Assembly (NCBI RefSeq): GCF_000004075.3
Contig: NC_026659.2
Coordinates: forward strand, 11,601,473-11,665,472
Source: Cucumis sativus
Lineage: Eukaryota > Streptophyta > Magnoliopsida > Cucurbitales > Cucurbitaceae
Direction of reading: 5' to 3'
DNA: 64,000 nt
Below, piece after piece: positions 1-11,494 of this stretch (positions are counted from its first letter, which is position 1; each line of letters opens with the position of its first letter). The position numbers were made by a program, and so were the translations under genes. The notes under the pieces are model-generated. The model was given only the letters and a program-made list of their open reading frames with translations, had not been told where the DNA came from and made no database searches.

Positions 1-690
1 AGCACTCTATGTAGAATAAATAGGTGTTTCTAGATATAAATCATCTAACTAGCTTATCTCAGTCATTTAGATTTTAAGTGGAAACCAAGTGTGGCATTCA
101 ATGACTCCGAGGGGAGCACACCTTAAACATAAGATAACTCGACGAGTTATATCGTAGTGAGGTGGTCACACAACTTACTTGCATGATAATGTGATATCTT
201 CCTTCACCGCTTTCTTAATGCAAGTTAGTTCGCTCAATCCTCCATTTTACCATAATTTATCCCTTCGTGCATGAGTCTCTACGTGATGTAAATTACTAAT
301 TAGTTCTTTTTATCCATTTTTTTACCGCAATCACCATAACGCCTAACAGATGAGTAACACCCTAGAACAAATATCTTAAAACAATTCATCGTGTTTGACC
401 TTGGATCACCCAGGTAAACATACTATTTCGTTTGCACTTGGACAAGCAATAGGAAAACCTAGATTCAACAATGACATAGACTTAATTCGATAAAGAGGTA
501 CACAGTGAGCATTTCACATGTTATGATCATGACCCATGACGTATCACTTACAACTAACCACGCAATATAGAAAGACATGGCAAGCAAATTATGTGTAGTA
601 AACCTACTTAGTGATGTATTGCAATTGTGTTACATAGATGTTAGTATATTAAGCCTAAGTCCCAAGTAACACACATATGTTGTTCCAACA
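1..690. repeat. Diverged LTR-type repeat, copy A
   Basis: No gene is seen. The stretch shares an ordered series of short blocks with about 5850-6700, including a gagtta-tatcg block, a Ca-agttagttc block and a gataaagaggtaca block. The two are old copies of one repeat. Because the second copy runs into an Athila-like signature and this one runs into gypsy pol remains, an LTR origin is inferred. Boundaries are approximate. Confidence 0.4.
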
Positions 691-2075
691 ACATCTCACC
701 AACCAGCTTCCAAGAGTTAAAATGCAGACTTACAACTGCACTCATTCTTGCATTGCCTACTTTAGAGAAGGAATTTCAAGTCTTTTGTAATGCGTCCCCC
801 CAAGTTTTAGGATGTGTTCTAATGCAAGGAGGAAAAGTGATAGCCTACGCATCCAGACAATTGAAATTGCACAAATGCAACTATTTAACGCATGATTTGG
901 AATTGGCAGTCATTGTCCAAGCGTGAAGATTTGGAGACACTATCATATTGGAGAGAAGCGTAACATTTTTTTTATCACAAGAGCTTGAAGAATATAATTG
1001 ATTAGAAAGAGCTTAATTTAAGGTAAAGTTGTTGGATGGAACTCATCAAAGACTATGATTGCACTATCGCCTATCATCCTAGGAAAGCCAATGTAGTAAC
1101 TGGCAAGTTGAGAAGAAAAAGTCCAAGTAAGGGGAACCTAGCCTTGCTAAGGGAATTGAGAGAATATAAGGCTACCCTAAATGCAAGATCAGTTGGGAAT
1201 TTGATAGCCCAATTTCCAATTAAACCTATGTTAGAGGAAGAGATTGTTAAATTGCAACCTAAGGGATCTCGTGTTGAGAAAGTTGGAAGAAGAAGTAAGG
1301 TATGAAATGTGCTAGGACTATGCATTCTGAAGTGATGGCACATTACGAAAGGGAAGGGGACTATGTGTTCCACATAATAAGGCGTTGAAGGAAAGTATCT
1401 TGGAAGAGCCCATAGGTTAACTTATGCTATGCATCTAGAAAAACTTAAGATGTATAGAACTTCGATAACCTATTGCTGATGGCCAGGTATACAACGATTG
1501 ATAGCTGAAATTGTAGCTAAGTGCTTGATTTGCCAACAAGTCAAACCGCAACGCCAAAGAATTGATGGATTGTTATTATGCCTTTTGCCAAGTCTAGAAT
1601 AGAAATGGGAACATATCATTATGGACTTTCTATTTGGGCTGCTTAGAATACTTAATGCTTTTGATGGAATTTGAATAACCATAAAAAGATTCACCAAATT
1701 GCACACTTTATTCCCATTAAACAAACATTTCCATTTGACAAATTAGATAAATTGTATGTTGATAAGCTTGTAAGCCAATATGGAAATCTAGTGTCCATAA
1801 TCTTAGACAAAGAGCCATGTTTCACTTTCACGTTTTGGCTGAAATTGCAAGAAGCATTAAGAACTAAGTTGTGTTTTAGCACTGTGTTTCACCCTCAAAC
1901 AGATGGTCAATTTGAAAAAACTATATAGACTTTAGAAGATATGTTGAGAGCTTGTGTTCTTCAATTCAAAGGAAGCTAGGATGAACACTTAGAATTGATT
2001 GAGTTTTCCTATAACAATTAAAGGCCAAGATCTAAAAAGGGAGTCATGTTGAAGAAGAACTTGATAAAAAGATTA
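690..2075 (+). mobile_element. Fossil Ty3/gypsy pol region
   Basis: Short translated stretches match the gypsy polyprotein in the expected order. A reverse transcriptase/RNase H junction lies near 780-1000, a zinc-binding/integrase entry near 1430-1640, and the integrase core end (an FHPQTDGQ motif near 1880-1910) follows. The element is broken, with several interruptions, and the 5' part and gag are not seen. Family: Ty3/gypsy, probably a chromovirus type. Age: old, judged by decay. Flanking LTRs are not delimited. Confidence 0.75.
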
Positions 2076-3480
2076 CTTTGACCAAGTATAGAAATGAGGT
2101 GTTTTGAAGAAGGTTTTGTTTTAAGCCAAAACGAGTGAAAGTTGCTTTAAGTGTCATGAAGGTGAAGTAGGCGTTATGTTGCGAAAGAAGTCAGGCGTTT
2201 ACCATGAAAGTCCGTAGTGAAGTCAGGAAAAATGAGTTGGAGTTTGTAGTCTTTCACAAGAAGAGGAAGGCGAGGAAGAGTTTAGCTTCCCGAGAAGATA
2301 AGGTTAACATCTCAAGGGAGGCTCAAATCTCGAATGGCAACTGGTCACATGTTAAGTTTGGATTGGTTGCATGACTCGACAAGTGGTAAGACGACATGTG
2401 TAAAGTTAAAAGTAGGAACTGGCAGGTAAAGAGTGTTTTGATGGGGATTAATTGGACCAAAGGACTAGTATAAATAGGACCAAAAAGATTAAATGAAGTG
2501 TAGTTATTTAGAGAAGTTTTCGAGAAGGTGTTAAGAGAGTTCAGCTGTTGCTGAAGAATCTAAACGAGAAGAGAAAATAAGCCTAGGTGCCTGAAAGGAA
2601 GGAAACTAAGTATTTTGTGAATTATATTTTTTATGTAAAAGAAATATTTTGTGTGTGACTTTCATAAACAAATAACAATTTTTCTTCAAAAGTATTCTTT
2701 TTGAGTCTGTGGTTATGCATAACACGTCATGTGTATCTACCAATGTATTGTTTTGTTGATATTGATGTTATTTGAAATTAGAAAAATATTGATTTCTATG
2801 TGTTGATTGTGATGCTTGTGTACGATCAAACCATTAGCCTTATTCCTATTAGGTGAATTGCTCTTATGTGGCGTACACATAATGTGTAAAGGCGTCGTGT
2901 GGACGACTTGCATGACAAGAAATGAATTGCAAAATTTCTTGGATGCAGTAGATGGAGTGAACATCACGGTGATTTAAACACAGGATGCTAGCAAGAGTGA
3001 ATCTCAGTAGTCTTGGCGCATGGAATGATTCATGTTCTTGGTTGAATGGAATAAGAAGCTAATGCATGATTTAGATGATTTAGGAAATCAGGTGTTGATA
3101 ACTTGTAGAAATACAAGTTATTGTAGTAGCCTCTTTTATTGAATAACAAGGCCAAAATGTAGAAGAAACATATCAAAACGTGTACATTATGTTAAAGACG
3201 TATAAGTACGTAGAAATATACTTTACATAAACGTTATACCTGTTTTACACTATTTTTAGTGTCTAAATGCAAGTTTATGAATAAAAGAAGATGTTAGCTA
3301 ATTGCAGAGTCTTTCGCGAGAAGATCAAATCACAACACGAAAAGCGGTTTGCTAGACGACAAGAACGGTAGTTTGAGATGATGTGACATGCCACAGACAG
3401 CTTTCAGCATACAACGCTGAAATGCTTGGACAAATAAAATTTTCCCTCCCAAAAGTTTCCTACAAAAAGTCTCCTTCTAT
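2076..3480 (+). other. Non-coding retroelement flank, possible 3' LTR
   Basis: No open gene is supported. A plant-type TATA box (TATAAATA, 2469-2476) lies about 400 bases after the pol remains, which is where a 3' LTR promoter would sit. No matching 5' copy or target duplication was found, so the LTR call is weak. Confidence 0.3.
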
Positions 3481-5467
3481 TGGGATTTATGTTCTAAAAC
3501 TCGTAGATTGTAAACATAATCTATTGACTGTTGTTAATAAAGTGTTATTATTGTAATAATTGTTATTGAATACATCCTTTAGTTTTGTCTTAATAACCCA
3601 AATCCAATAAACTAACACCTTAATTTTTTTTAATGAGTCTTGAATAGTATGTAAAAACATACAAGAATCAATGTTCGAGATCAGTTTAAAGGGTCTATAG
3701 TATAGGGACAAGGTTGGGTACCTTATCCTAGTAACACTATGGATACGACTCACTTTGTATTTGATACAAACACAATGATCCAATGTATTTGTGTAGTTGA
3801 CATACGAGTGAGGGTATCTGATGCAATGAGTTTACATAAGATCAAACCATGAAATAGTAACCACTAGATGTAACTCCATTAACTAGTTTGGTTTCTATTT
3901 CATTAGGATGACCTAGGTAACTTAGTCTTAATCCTGAGTGTATTATGAACTCCTGTTCGCGAGAGATTGTCCTTTGATTTGTACGTGTGAAAGTGGTCAG
4001 ATCACCGACTCAATAAACTTATCATATAGAAACAAGACCGAGTGGAGAGCTGGGAACATAATTACAAAAGATGAAATTCACTCTTTTCCTACTTTAGGGT
4101 AAGTAGATGAGTGTTTCCTGAAATGGTGTCTCTAGGACTAGAATAGAGGCCCTTACCCTCTTTATGGCACGAGTGAGATTTCTATTTTATTGGTAGGACC
4201 ATAAATAAGTTGTTCACTAGAGGAGCACTAGTATTTAAGAATTAGAGGTAACCCAAGGGTCAGCGGTAAATTGATCCAACTGGTGTTATGAACACTCGTG
4301 AAAGACTAACTTACTAGTATTGGTCTATATTCGTGGACATAAAAACATATCTACAGTGAGAAGAGTTCAGTTGTGAATCTTTAGTGAAGTGTACACAGTT
4401 AACAAAAATATTGATTAATGTGGTTAAGGAGATTAGCCAATAATCTCATATCATTGTAGCTTCTGATCTGTAGGTCTATTAGGTCCTCTTCTTAGCTCGT
4501 AAAGGGTAATGAGATTTATTTATATTGGTTATAATTTGAAATGTTCAAATTTACTTTGAGAATTAGTTTAATGTATAGTGAATAGTGATACATTATAACA
4601 TAAAGTTTATCAAACTTTATTATATAAATTTAATTTTGGATATGATTCAAGATTAATTTATGAGAGATAAAATATTTGAATGAGTTCAAATATCAATTTA
4701 ACGTGAATTAGATTCATATTAAAATTATTGTATCAGAAAAACTTATATTTGAATATGATTTAAATTTAATTTAAGTGAAATATAAGTTATTTAATTTAGT
4801 TATTAATTAATTGGAGAATTAATTAATTGTTTGATTTTATTTAATTAAATTAATATAAATCGATAAGATATTGAAGAGATATTCATTCAAATAAGATTTG
4901 AATGAAATATGAATTAAATATAATTTGATTAATTATTAACTAATTGATTAATGATTAATTAATAAGTAGATTTGATATTTCTATTAATTTAATATTTTAA
5001 AATTAATAGAACCTCATGATTCTCTCCTACTCATTTTCTTATTTCAAGAAGGAATGAGAGTTATAAATATCTAGAAGAAAACAATTTTCTTTGACAAATT
5101 TATCAAAAGAAAAAAAAAATGTCGACGCTTTTGCTCTCTTAAAAAAGAAAAGAGTTCCTCTCAAATATCTTTAAACTTTTTCCCATCCCAATTGGTTCAC
5201 ACAAAGCAATCTCATCCTAGAGGATAGGAAGGTCTCCAACGGGTGGTGTCTCAATTTGGAGAATTACTTTGTAGATTGAGAGACATAAACAAGTAAGTTT
5301 TTCTTTTTCTAATCTATAATTAGAAAGCATGCTTAACCTTTAAGTCTTATTAAGGAAACTAGTTTCTTAATTATTTTTGTCAATGTACTAGTATTTTAGG
5401 ATTCCCAAATTAAATTGAGGAATGGTTCTGTAAAATCCTTCGCTACCATAGGGTTTTGATCCCTTCA
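3481..5467 (+). mobile_element. LTR-like block, probably Copia family
   Basis: It starts TGGGATTTATG followed by an AAAACTCGTAG block. The same order is found, on the minus strand, at the end of the Copia remnant at 41150-42063 (TGTTGAAATTTATG then AAAACTCGTAG). That pairing suggests a Copia LTR. The right end is guessed from a final ...GATCCCTTCA; no target duplication was found. The block is AT-rich, without a gene, and ends in a stretch of about 700 bases of TTAATTAA-like sequence. Confidence 0.45.
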
Positions 5468-5849
5468 CCTCTTCACCAAAGGAAAGAAGAGGTCTGAATG
5501 AACCAAAGAGCCTGCATGGGCCAAAAACTGAGGGAGAGATAGAAAGGAGTAGCCCTTCCATCGCCTGTAAATCCCATTTCGTATTCTACAATCATATTGT
5601 AGAGTGAGAGCTCAACTTTTGAGTGGAGAAGATTCCATAGTCCCATCTTTGGTAACTTGTAATAGTTTCCATTCTTCTGTCTTGCCATTTTTAATCGCTT
5701 TTTTTTGTAATATATGTTGTTCATATTGTACAATGACTGAAGACTTACATTTGTTAATATATATACATATTTATACTTTTTCAATCCATCACTTATTTAC
5801 TGTTCACCTGTCATTGTGTTATTTGTAGTTTAAGTTGGTGATAAGTTCT
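5468..5849. other. No recognisable feature
   Basis: About 380 bases with only short chance ORFs on both strands. A 15-base match to the 3' end of the tRNA-Ile genes at about 5512-5526 is considered coincidental. Confidence 0.3.
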
Positions 5850-7360
5850 TGATAAGAAGTCTCGCTTATAATATTTATCACATTAGTTGAGCTATGTTCA
5901 TCGCTTGGCAGTGTCAATCGCCAACTACCCGAGAGAGCAAGTAGCAAGGATAAGGCTAATGCACGCAAGGAGAACTTTGGCGACAAACTCCACCTTAACA
6001 AGATAACTTCCAACATTTGTGTTTCAAAAGGCGAACAAGTATGGACATTAGGCATTGAGAGGTTGTTGTTGTTAAACGAGAAGTTCAATAAGTATTATAA
6101 GTGAACTCATCTAGTTATATCTTGCCTCATCATGCTTAGTCACTTAGATCTCGAAAGGTGAGCAAGTGTGGTGTTTAAAGACTTCGAGAGGAGTTCGCCT
6201 TAATCATAAACTCGTTAAGCAGGTTATATCGCGTCAAAGCTCTTCCATTGTTTAATTTCTTGATAATGCATAGACCTTCCTTCACCTCCTTGTTGCATAC
6301 AAGTTAGTTCACATCTTCATCGCATGACCATTTTAATTCCCCTTTACAAAATTCTCTAGGTGTACAAGTATGTAGAGTTCATCCTCACATTCTCTTTACT
6401 ATTTAACTAATTTTTTTATATTGCCTTATTGACAAGTAAACTCTACAACTAAAACTTTGATATCAATTCTCTGAGTTCGACTTTAGATCTTCTAGATAAA
6501 CTTATTGGACATGCAGTAGAAAAACTTGTACTCAACGAGGATTTAGTAGTTACACGATAAAGAGGTACATAGCAAGTACTTTGCATACAGTGAACATGAC
6601 TAATGACTTATCTCATAGAATTAAATGTGCATTCAAACAACCTTGAGTCTAAGTCCAAATTGAATAGGTAAGGTAAAACACACCAACCAAGTTTTTGACA
6701 CTGTTGCTGGGGATTTGATTATTGAAGTATTAGAGTAGAGTTTTGCTTTGATTTTAGGCAAAGCATTTGACCTTGGTGAATCACGCGTTCAGCCGAAGAT
6801 CATGGAAGGTGTGCAAGGTACTAGAGTAATCTTTGATTGCTTGAACCTACCCAGGATTAGTGTATTTTTTGGTGAGTAGCCAAGAGGAATATCAATGGAT
6901 GCGTTCAATTGCAAATGAAGATGAGAACCTCTATGAAGGCGTCAAAGAAAGTGTCCCCATGTAAAGCTAATGAGATTCATATTTCACCAGGCTACGCAAA
7001 GGGGACTAAGAAAGATCATTTGAACATTGCGATGAATGATTGGGAGCATAGACTTATTTCAATGAACAATTAGGACGCATAAAGTCATGATGCAAGAGGT
7101 CTATGGAGTTCAGAAATGGTGCGGTTTGAAAAGCTCTGTTGAGAAGAAGCGATGATGCCACAATTTCCTCGCCAAAAGAACCTGAACACAAGGATGCATT
7201 TGTAACGTATAGTTCTTCCATCTTTACTAAGAATTGCATCCCTATATTTTTTTTATATACTAACACTTGTATATTGTTCCTTCGTACAAATAGTTTTATT
7301 ACTTGTAAATTGCTTTTAATAGTTTAAGTTTTTTATTCTTTCCAAGTTAGGGAATATGAG
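5850..7360 (+). mobile_element. Fossil LTR and leader, Athila-like gypsy
   Basis: The first 850 bases are the diverged partner of 1-690. They end at a sequence near 6690-6715 (gacactgttgctgggga) that resembles the conserved primer-site region of Athila-type gypsy elements. Leader sequence without a gene follows to the MULE insertion point at 7360 and resumes at 16031. The element is old and broken. Lineage is inferred from this single signature. Confidence 0.4.
7352..7360 (+). repeat. MULE target site duplication, left
   Basis: Sequence gaatatgag directly abuts the left terminal repeat and is repeated exactly at 16031-16039. Nine bases is the normal duplication length for Mutator transposases. 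Confidence 0.95.
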
Positions 7361-7476
7361 GGGGAATTGACAAAAATAGGCCAAAAATGGGGTAGAAATA
7401 GAGTTTTAGGATTGATTGTAAAAAAGTTGAGATTTAGGATAAATTGGAGGTGAAATGACGAAAATACCCTCTTTTA
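7361..7476 (+). repeat. MULE left terminal inverted repeat
   Basis: It begins ggggaattgacaaaaatagg and matches the reverse complement of the right end for 116 bases without a mismatch. Beyond base 116 the two ends diverge. These ends are the expected transposase binding sites and in MULEs also hold the outward/inward promoters. Confidence 0.95.
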
Positions 7477-7479
7477 ATT

Positions 7480-7830
7480 TCAATTCACATTTGCTCTTCT
7501 CTTCTTTTCCAACCCCTCTCTCTCTCTCTTCAATGTCATTCACCTGAAGAAAAAAAAACAGAATTTCGAAGGCAGCCTTCTTCTCCTCTCCTCATAGATT
7601 ACGTAAAGGGAAAAAAAAAAAGAAGAATCCTTCTCTTGCAGTCTCATAGATTACGTAAAGAAAAAAAGAAGCAATTCTCCTCCTTCTCATAGATTATGTA
7701 AAGGAAAAAGAAAAAAGAAAAACCCATTTGCGATTCTTCTCCTCTCTCAAAAGTTTGTCAACTTTCCGCTTTACTCCGGTGTCGTTCATCATCTACTCCG
7801 GCGAACATCTCACGCATTGTGGTTTGTTTT
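7480..7830 (+). promoter_or_regulatory. MULE subterminal region and MURA leader
   Basis: This is a purine/pyrimidine-skewed stretch with three copies of a catagattacgtaaag-like unit (around 7593, 7645 and 7687) set in CTTCTC runs. It lies between the terminal repeat and the transposase. A 5' UTR intron is plausible, with a donor near 7822 (GTTTGT) and an acceptor TTTTTTGCAG at about 8264-8273, just before the start codon. No TATA box was singled out. Confidence 0.45.
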
Positions 7831-8302
7831 AATTTTTAAATCCGAATCTGAATTGTGTTGTGTTATATGTATATATATTTTTGCATCTTAAATGTATAAA
7901 TCAAATATTATTTTTTATTGTTTCAAGTTGATTTAGGGTTGATTTAAGGTTGCTTTATAGATGTTTCAAATGATGTTAGCAATTTATCATTATTATTATT
8001 TTATCTCGCAAACATCTGGTAGACATCTCGCAAACATCTCGCAGACATCTTGCAGGTTCTTAAATTGAAATGTTTAATCTGAAATGAATTGATTTAGGGT
8101 GACTTTTAGCTATTGTTTTTTGTATCTCGCAATATCCTAAACATTTTGTAGCTGTCAATATCGTAAACATGTAGGGTGTGACTATGCACGTTTTATTTAG
8201 TATTTACCTACTGTTTTTTAATAAACTTTGTTTATGTGATATGTCAAATGCTAACTTCAAATCATTTTTTGCAGCAATTGAAAAGTATAAGGTGGTTTAA
8301 GG

Positions 8303-10723
8303 ATGTCACATATTCCCATGTTAGTGCGTTACGGTGGTATGTGGGATGAGAGGCGAAGAAAATACGAAGGAGGCATGTTAAAAGGCATCGTTGTCAGTAA
8401 AGAAATAACACATAAAGATTTACAGGCAGAATTATATGACCTTGCAGAAGTTGACCCTTCAAAGTTCGACGTAATGATAAGATGCATATATGAGATAAAA
8501 GTGGAACACGAAGCTCCTACATTTGAGTTAAGCAATGACCGTGATTTGAAGTTTTATCTTCTTAGTGAAAATCCATTAAAGGTCCCTTTATACGTCTCAT
8601 TTGAGCCTAAAAGTAATCAAAGCAAAAAAGTGTTAAGCAAAGATTACAATTCAGTATCTGGCAGCAACCAAGCTCATAACTTAAACCCTCATCCTCCAAT
8701 TGTAATGGATACATTAAATGAGAATGAAGTTCATGTTCGTGAAGTTGAAGTTGGCTTGTGTGATAACGTGATAGGGACCACTTCGGCTATATGGGAATCA
8801 TATGAGTCATATGATTCGAAAGATGAGACTTTTACATGGGAGCCAGTAGAGATGAATAGTGAATCATTTGACATCCCACAACATAGAGATGGTCCTACAA
8901 AAGATTGCAAAGGAAAATCTAAAGTTCGTTACAGCTCTTCTAGCCAAAAGTTGAAGACAGACATGAATGATTGGTCCGAAGAAAGCTCTACAAGTGAGGA
9001 GTTTGATGTAGGACAAATATTTTTTTCCAAAAAAGATTTGTCAATGAGATTAAGTGTCTTGGCAATGAAAAAAAAATTTCAGTTTGTAGTAAAAAAGTCT
9101 ACAAAAGAGGTTCTCTTTGTTAGATGCATTGACAACAAGTGTGGTTGGAGACTGCGAGCGATGAGATTGAAGGATTCAAATATATTTAAGATTAAAAAGT
9201 ATGTCAAAGTTCATTCGTGTTCTCTTGACGTTTTGAATCGTGACCATAGGCAAGCAAAATCTTGGGTTGTTGGAGAATTAATAAAGTCAAAGTTCAAGGG
9301 AGTCGGTCGTCTATACAAACCACGTGATATCATAGAAGACATGAGGCAAGACTATGGCATAAATATGAGTTATGAAAAAGCATGGCGCGCTAGAGAAAAT
9401 GCGTATGAACGAGTGCGCGGGTGTCCTGAAGAGTCATATAATCTATTGCTTAGATATGGTGAAGCTCTCAAACTTGCAAATGTAGGTACAATATTTCACA
9501 TGGAACTTGAAGATAATCGTTTCTTCAAATATCTTTTTATGGCTGTTGGTCCATGTGTTCGAGGATTCTTAAACTGCATTAGACCGGTTATAGTCATGGA
9601 TGGAACATTCCTTAAGAACAAATATCGGGGTCAGTTGATAGTTGCTGTTTGCTTGGATGGTAACAATCAAATTTATCCTCTTGCCTTTGGAGTGGTGGAC
9701 AGAGAAACAGATGCTTCAATACAGTGGTTCTTAGAGAAATTGAAAGGTGCAATAGGAGAGGTGCCTAATCTAGGCTTCGTGACAGATCGAAAAACATGTT
9801 TTTCTAAGTGTATTGCATCGGTTTTTCCCTCCGCATTCCATGGACTTTGTGTCCAACACTTGACTCAAAATTTGAATGATAAATACAAGAATGACACTAT
9901 AGCTACTTTGTTTTACAATGCATCTAGAACATATCGTGAATCAACGTTCTCAGAAGCGTGGAGAAGTATTCTTGCATTTCCTAATGATTCAGGAAAATAT
10001 TTAAACGATGTTGGAATAACACGTTGGTCTCGTTTTCACTGTCCAGGAAGACGATATAATATGATGACAACAAATATAGCAGAGTCCATGAATTCTATAC
10101 TGAAAGAACCTAGAGATTTGCCTATTGCTTCATTCCTTGAACATGTTCGAGCTTTGCTACAACGTTGGTTTTGGGAGCGTCGAGAAGAAGGCATTAAAGT
10201 GACGTCTACATTGACTAAATGGGCAGAGTTAGTTCTACAAAAGAAACAAGAACGAGCTTTGACAATGAAAGTCAACCCAATTGATTGTTACCAATTCCAT
10301 GTTAAAGATTTAGATAAAGAGGAGGTCATAAATCTTCATACTCAAGAGTGCACTTGTAAGGAGTTTCAAGCTGAGCAACTACCATGCGCACATGCCATTG
10401 CTGTTGCACGGGATCGCAATATAAATGTTTATAGCTTATGTGCTAACTATTACACTAATGAATGTTTGTTGGCAGCATATTCGGAGGCCGTCTACCCAGT
10501 TGGGAATCAGTCGGAATGGAAGACAACCGAAGAATATGTACATATGACTGTCTTACCTCCGAAAGTAGTCAAAAGAGTTGGTCGACCGAAGAAAAAGAGG
10601 ATTCCAAGTGTCGGTGAAGCACCAAAATTGCATAAATGTGGTCGATGTAAAGAAACAGGCCACAATAGATTAACGTGTACCAATCCAATTTCATACATCC
10701 AGAAGTCGAGCATACAAGATTAG
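8303..10723 (+). CDS. MURA-type MULE transposase
   Basis: This 806-residue protein is an RNase-H-fold transposase that would bind the element's terminal repeats and move it by cut and paste in the nucleus. Residues 1-105 resemble the PB1-like N-terminus of plant MURA proteins. About 235-330 is the MuDR DNA-binding region with a CGWRLRA motif. The catalytic core follows, with candidate acidic residues D433 (VMDGTF), D495 (TDR) and E594 (NIAESMN); a CVQH motif lies between the last two. A SWIM zinc finger (CTC...CAH) starts at C683, and a CCHC zinc knuckle spans C779-C792. Length is normal for the family. The frame is uninterrupted and uses one coding exon; ATG 8303 follows a good splice acceptor. 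All key residues seem present, so the enzyme may be active. Confidence 0.93.
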   Translation: MSHIPMLVRYGGMWDERRRKYEGGMLKGIVVSKEITHKDLQAELYDLAEVDPSKFDVMIRCIYEIKVEHEAPTFELSNDRDLKFYLLSENPLKVPLYVSFEPKSNQSKKVLSKDYNSVSGSNQAHNLNPHPPIVMDTLNENEVHVREVEVGLCDNVIGTTSAIWESYESYDSKDETFTWEPVEMNSESFDIPQHRDGPTKDCKGKSKVRYSSSSQKLKTDMNDWSEESSTSEEFDVGQIFFSKKDLSMRLSVLAMKKKFQFVVKKSTKEVLFVRCIDNKCGWRLRAMRLKDSNIFKIKKYVKVHSCSLDVLNRDHRQAKSWVVGELIKSKFKGVGRLYKPRDIIEDMRQDYGINMSYEKAWRARENAYERVRGCPEESYNLLLRYGEALKLANVGTIFHMELEDNRFFKYLFMAVGPCVRGFLNCIRPVIVMDGTFLKNKYRGQLIVAVCLDGNNQIYPLAFGVVDRETDASIQWFLEKLKGAIGEVPNLGFVTDRKTCFSKCIASVFPSAFHGLCVQHLTQNLNDKYKNDTIATLFYNASRTYRESTFSEAWRSILAFPNDSGKYLNDVGITRWSRFHCPGRRYNMMTTNIAESMNSILKEPRDLPIASFLEHVRALLQRWFWERREEGIKVTSTLTKWAELVLQKKQERALTMKVNPIDCYQFHVKDLDKEEVINLHTQECTCKEFQAEQLPCAHAIAVARDRNINVYSLCANYYTNECLLAAYSEAVYPVGNQSEWKTTEEYVHMTVLPPKVVKRVGRPKKKRIPSVGEAPKLHKCGRCKETGHNRLTCTNPISYIQKSSIQD

Positions 10724-11494
10724 TACCCGTCTTGGTACGTAGTAATAGTTTTATACTTGCTTGGTTTGTGCTTGCGTTGTTTGCATGATCACGATGTAAA
10801 AAAGGTTCATTTTTTTAATGCAGGTGGAAGATGCTTATAAAATTGTGTCCTGTGTTGTTTGCAAGATCACTAAAGTCATCTCACTGACAATTCTAAGTTG
10901 AAGACTTTTCTTCTGCAACTTCAAGACTTTCCTTCTCTTTTTTTTTATCCTACAGTGAACTGTTTATAGAATATTTACTCCTTTGGCATTTCAAGCTTTT
11001 TGAGAAAGACTTGAAATCCTATTATGACAATATTGTGTGCTTTAGAACTCAATAAATGCTCTCCTTTTGCTACTGCAGTATTAATGATGCAAATCTTGCT
11101 GATTACTTTTAGTTTTTACATTCATCTTCAAGGTTCAGCCTCTGTTAGTTTTTACAAGGTTCAGCCCTTGCTGATTACTTAAAGGTTCAGCCCTTGCTGC
11201 ATTTGAAGCCTCTTGCTGATTACTTAAAGTGTGCAGTAGTAATAAATGCAAAGAGGTGAAATTTTCATACATTGTGGGATAAATTGGCCTTCCTAATTCT
11301 AAGAGCATGAGAATGTTGCTCTCACCTGCATTGTTGTACATTATATAAAAGTTCTGCACACTTTACAATTTTCCAAGATAATGAAATAAAAATTGCATAC
11401 CAAAAAACAAAAATGGTCTTCATTCCATTATATAAAACTATTTATGTACATAGTTTGGAACATATACAATTCCTTCAAAAGTTGGAACTAAAAG
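10724..11494. other. Intergenic gap between the convergent MULE genes
   Basis: No coding region is seen. It should hold the 3' ends of both MULE genes. A GGTACG donor-like and an ATGCAG acceptor-like site near 10734 and 10823 suggest a 3' UTR intron of the transposase. Between 11130 and 11230 an AAGGTTCAGCC unit recurs three times with a CTTGCTGATTACTTAAAG unit recurring twice. Confidence 0.4.

Noticed and set aside
5512-5526. Match to the tRNA-Ile 3' end (cctgcatgggcca), considered as a primer-binding site of a minus-strand retroelement
   Set aside because: The complement of the tRNA's CCA tail, which a primer site must include, is missing, and no LTR edge lies next to it.
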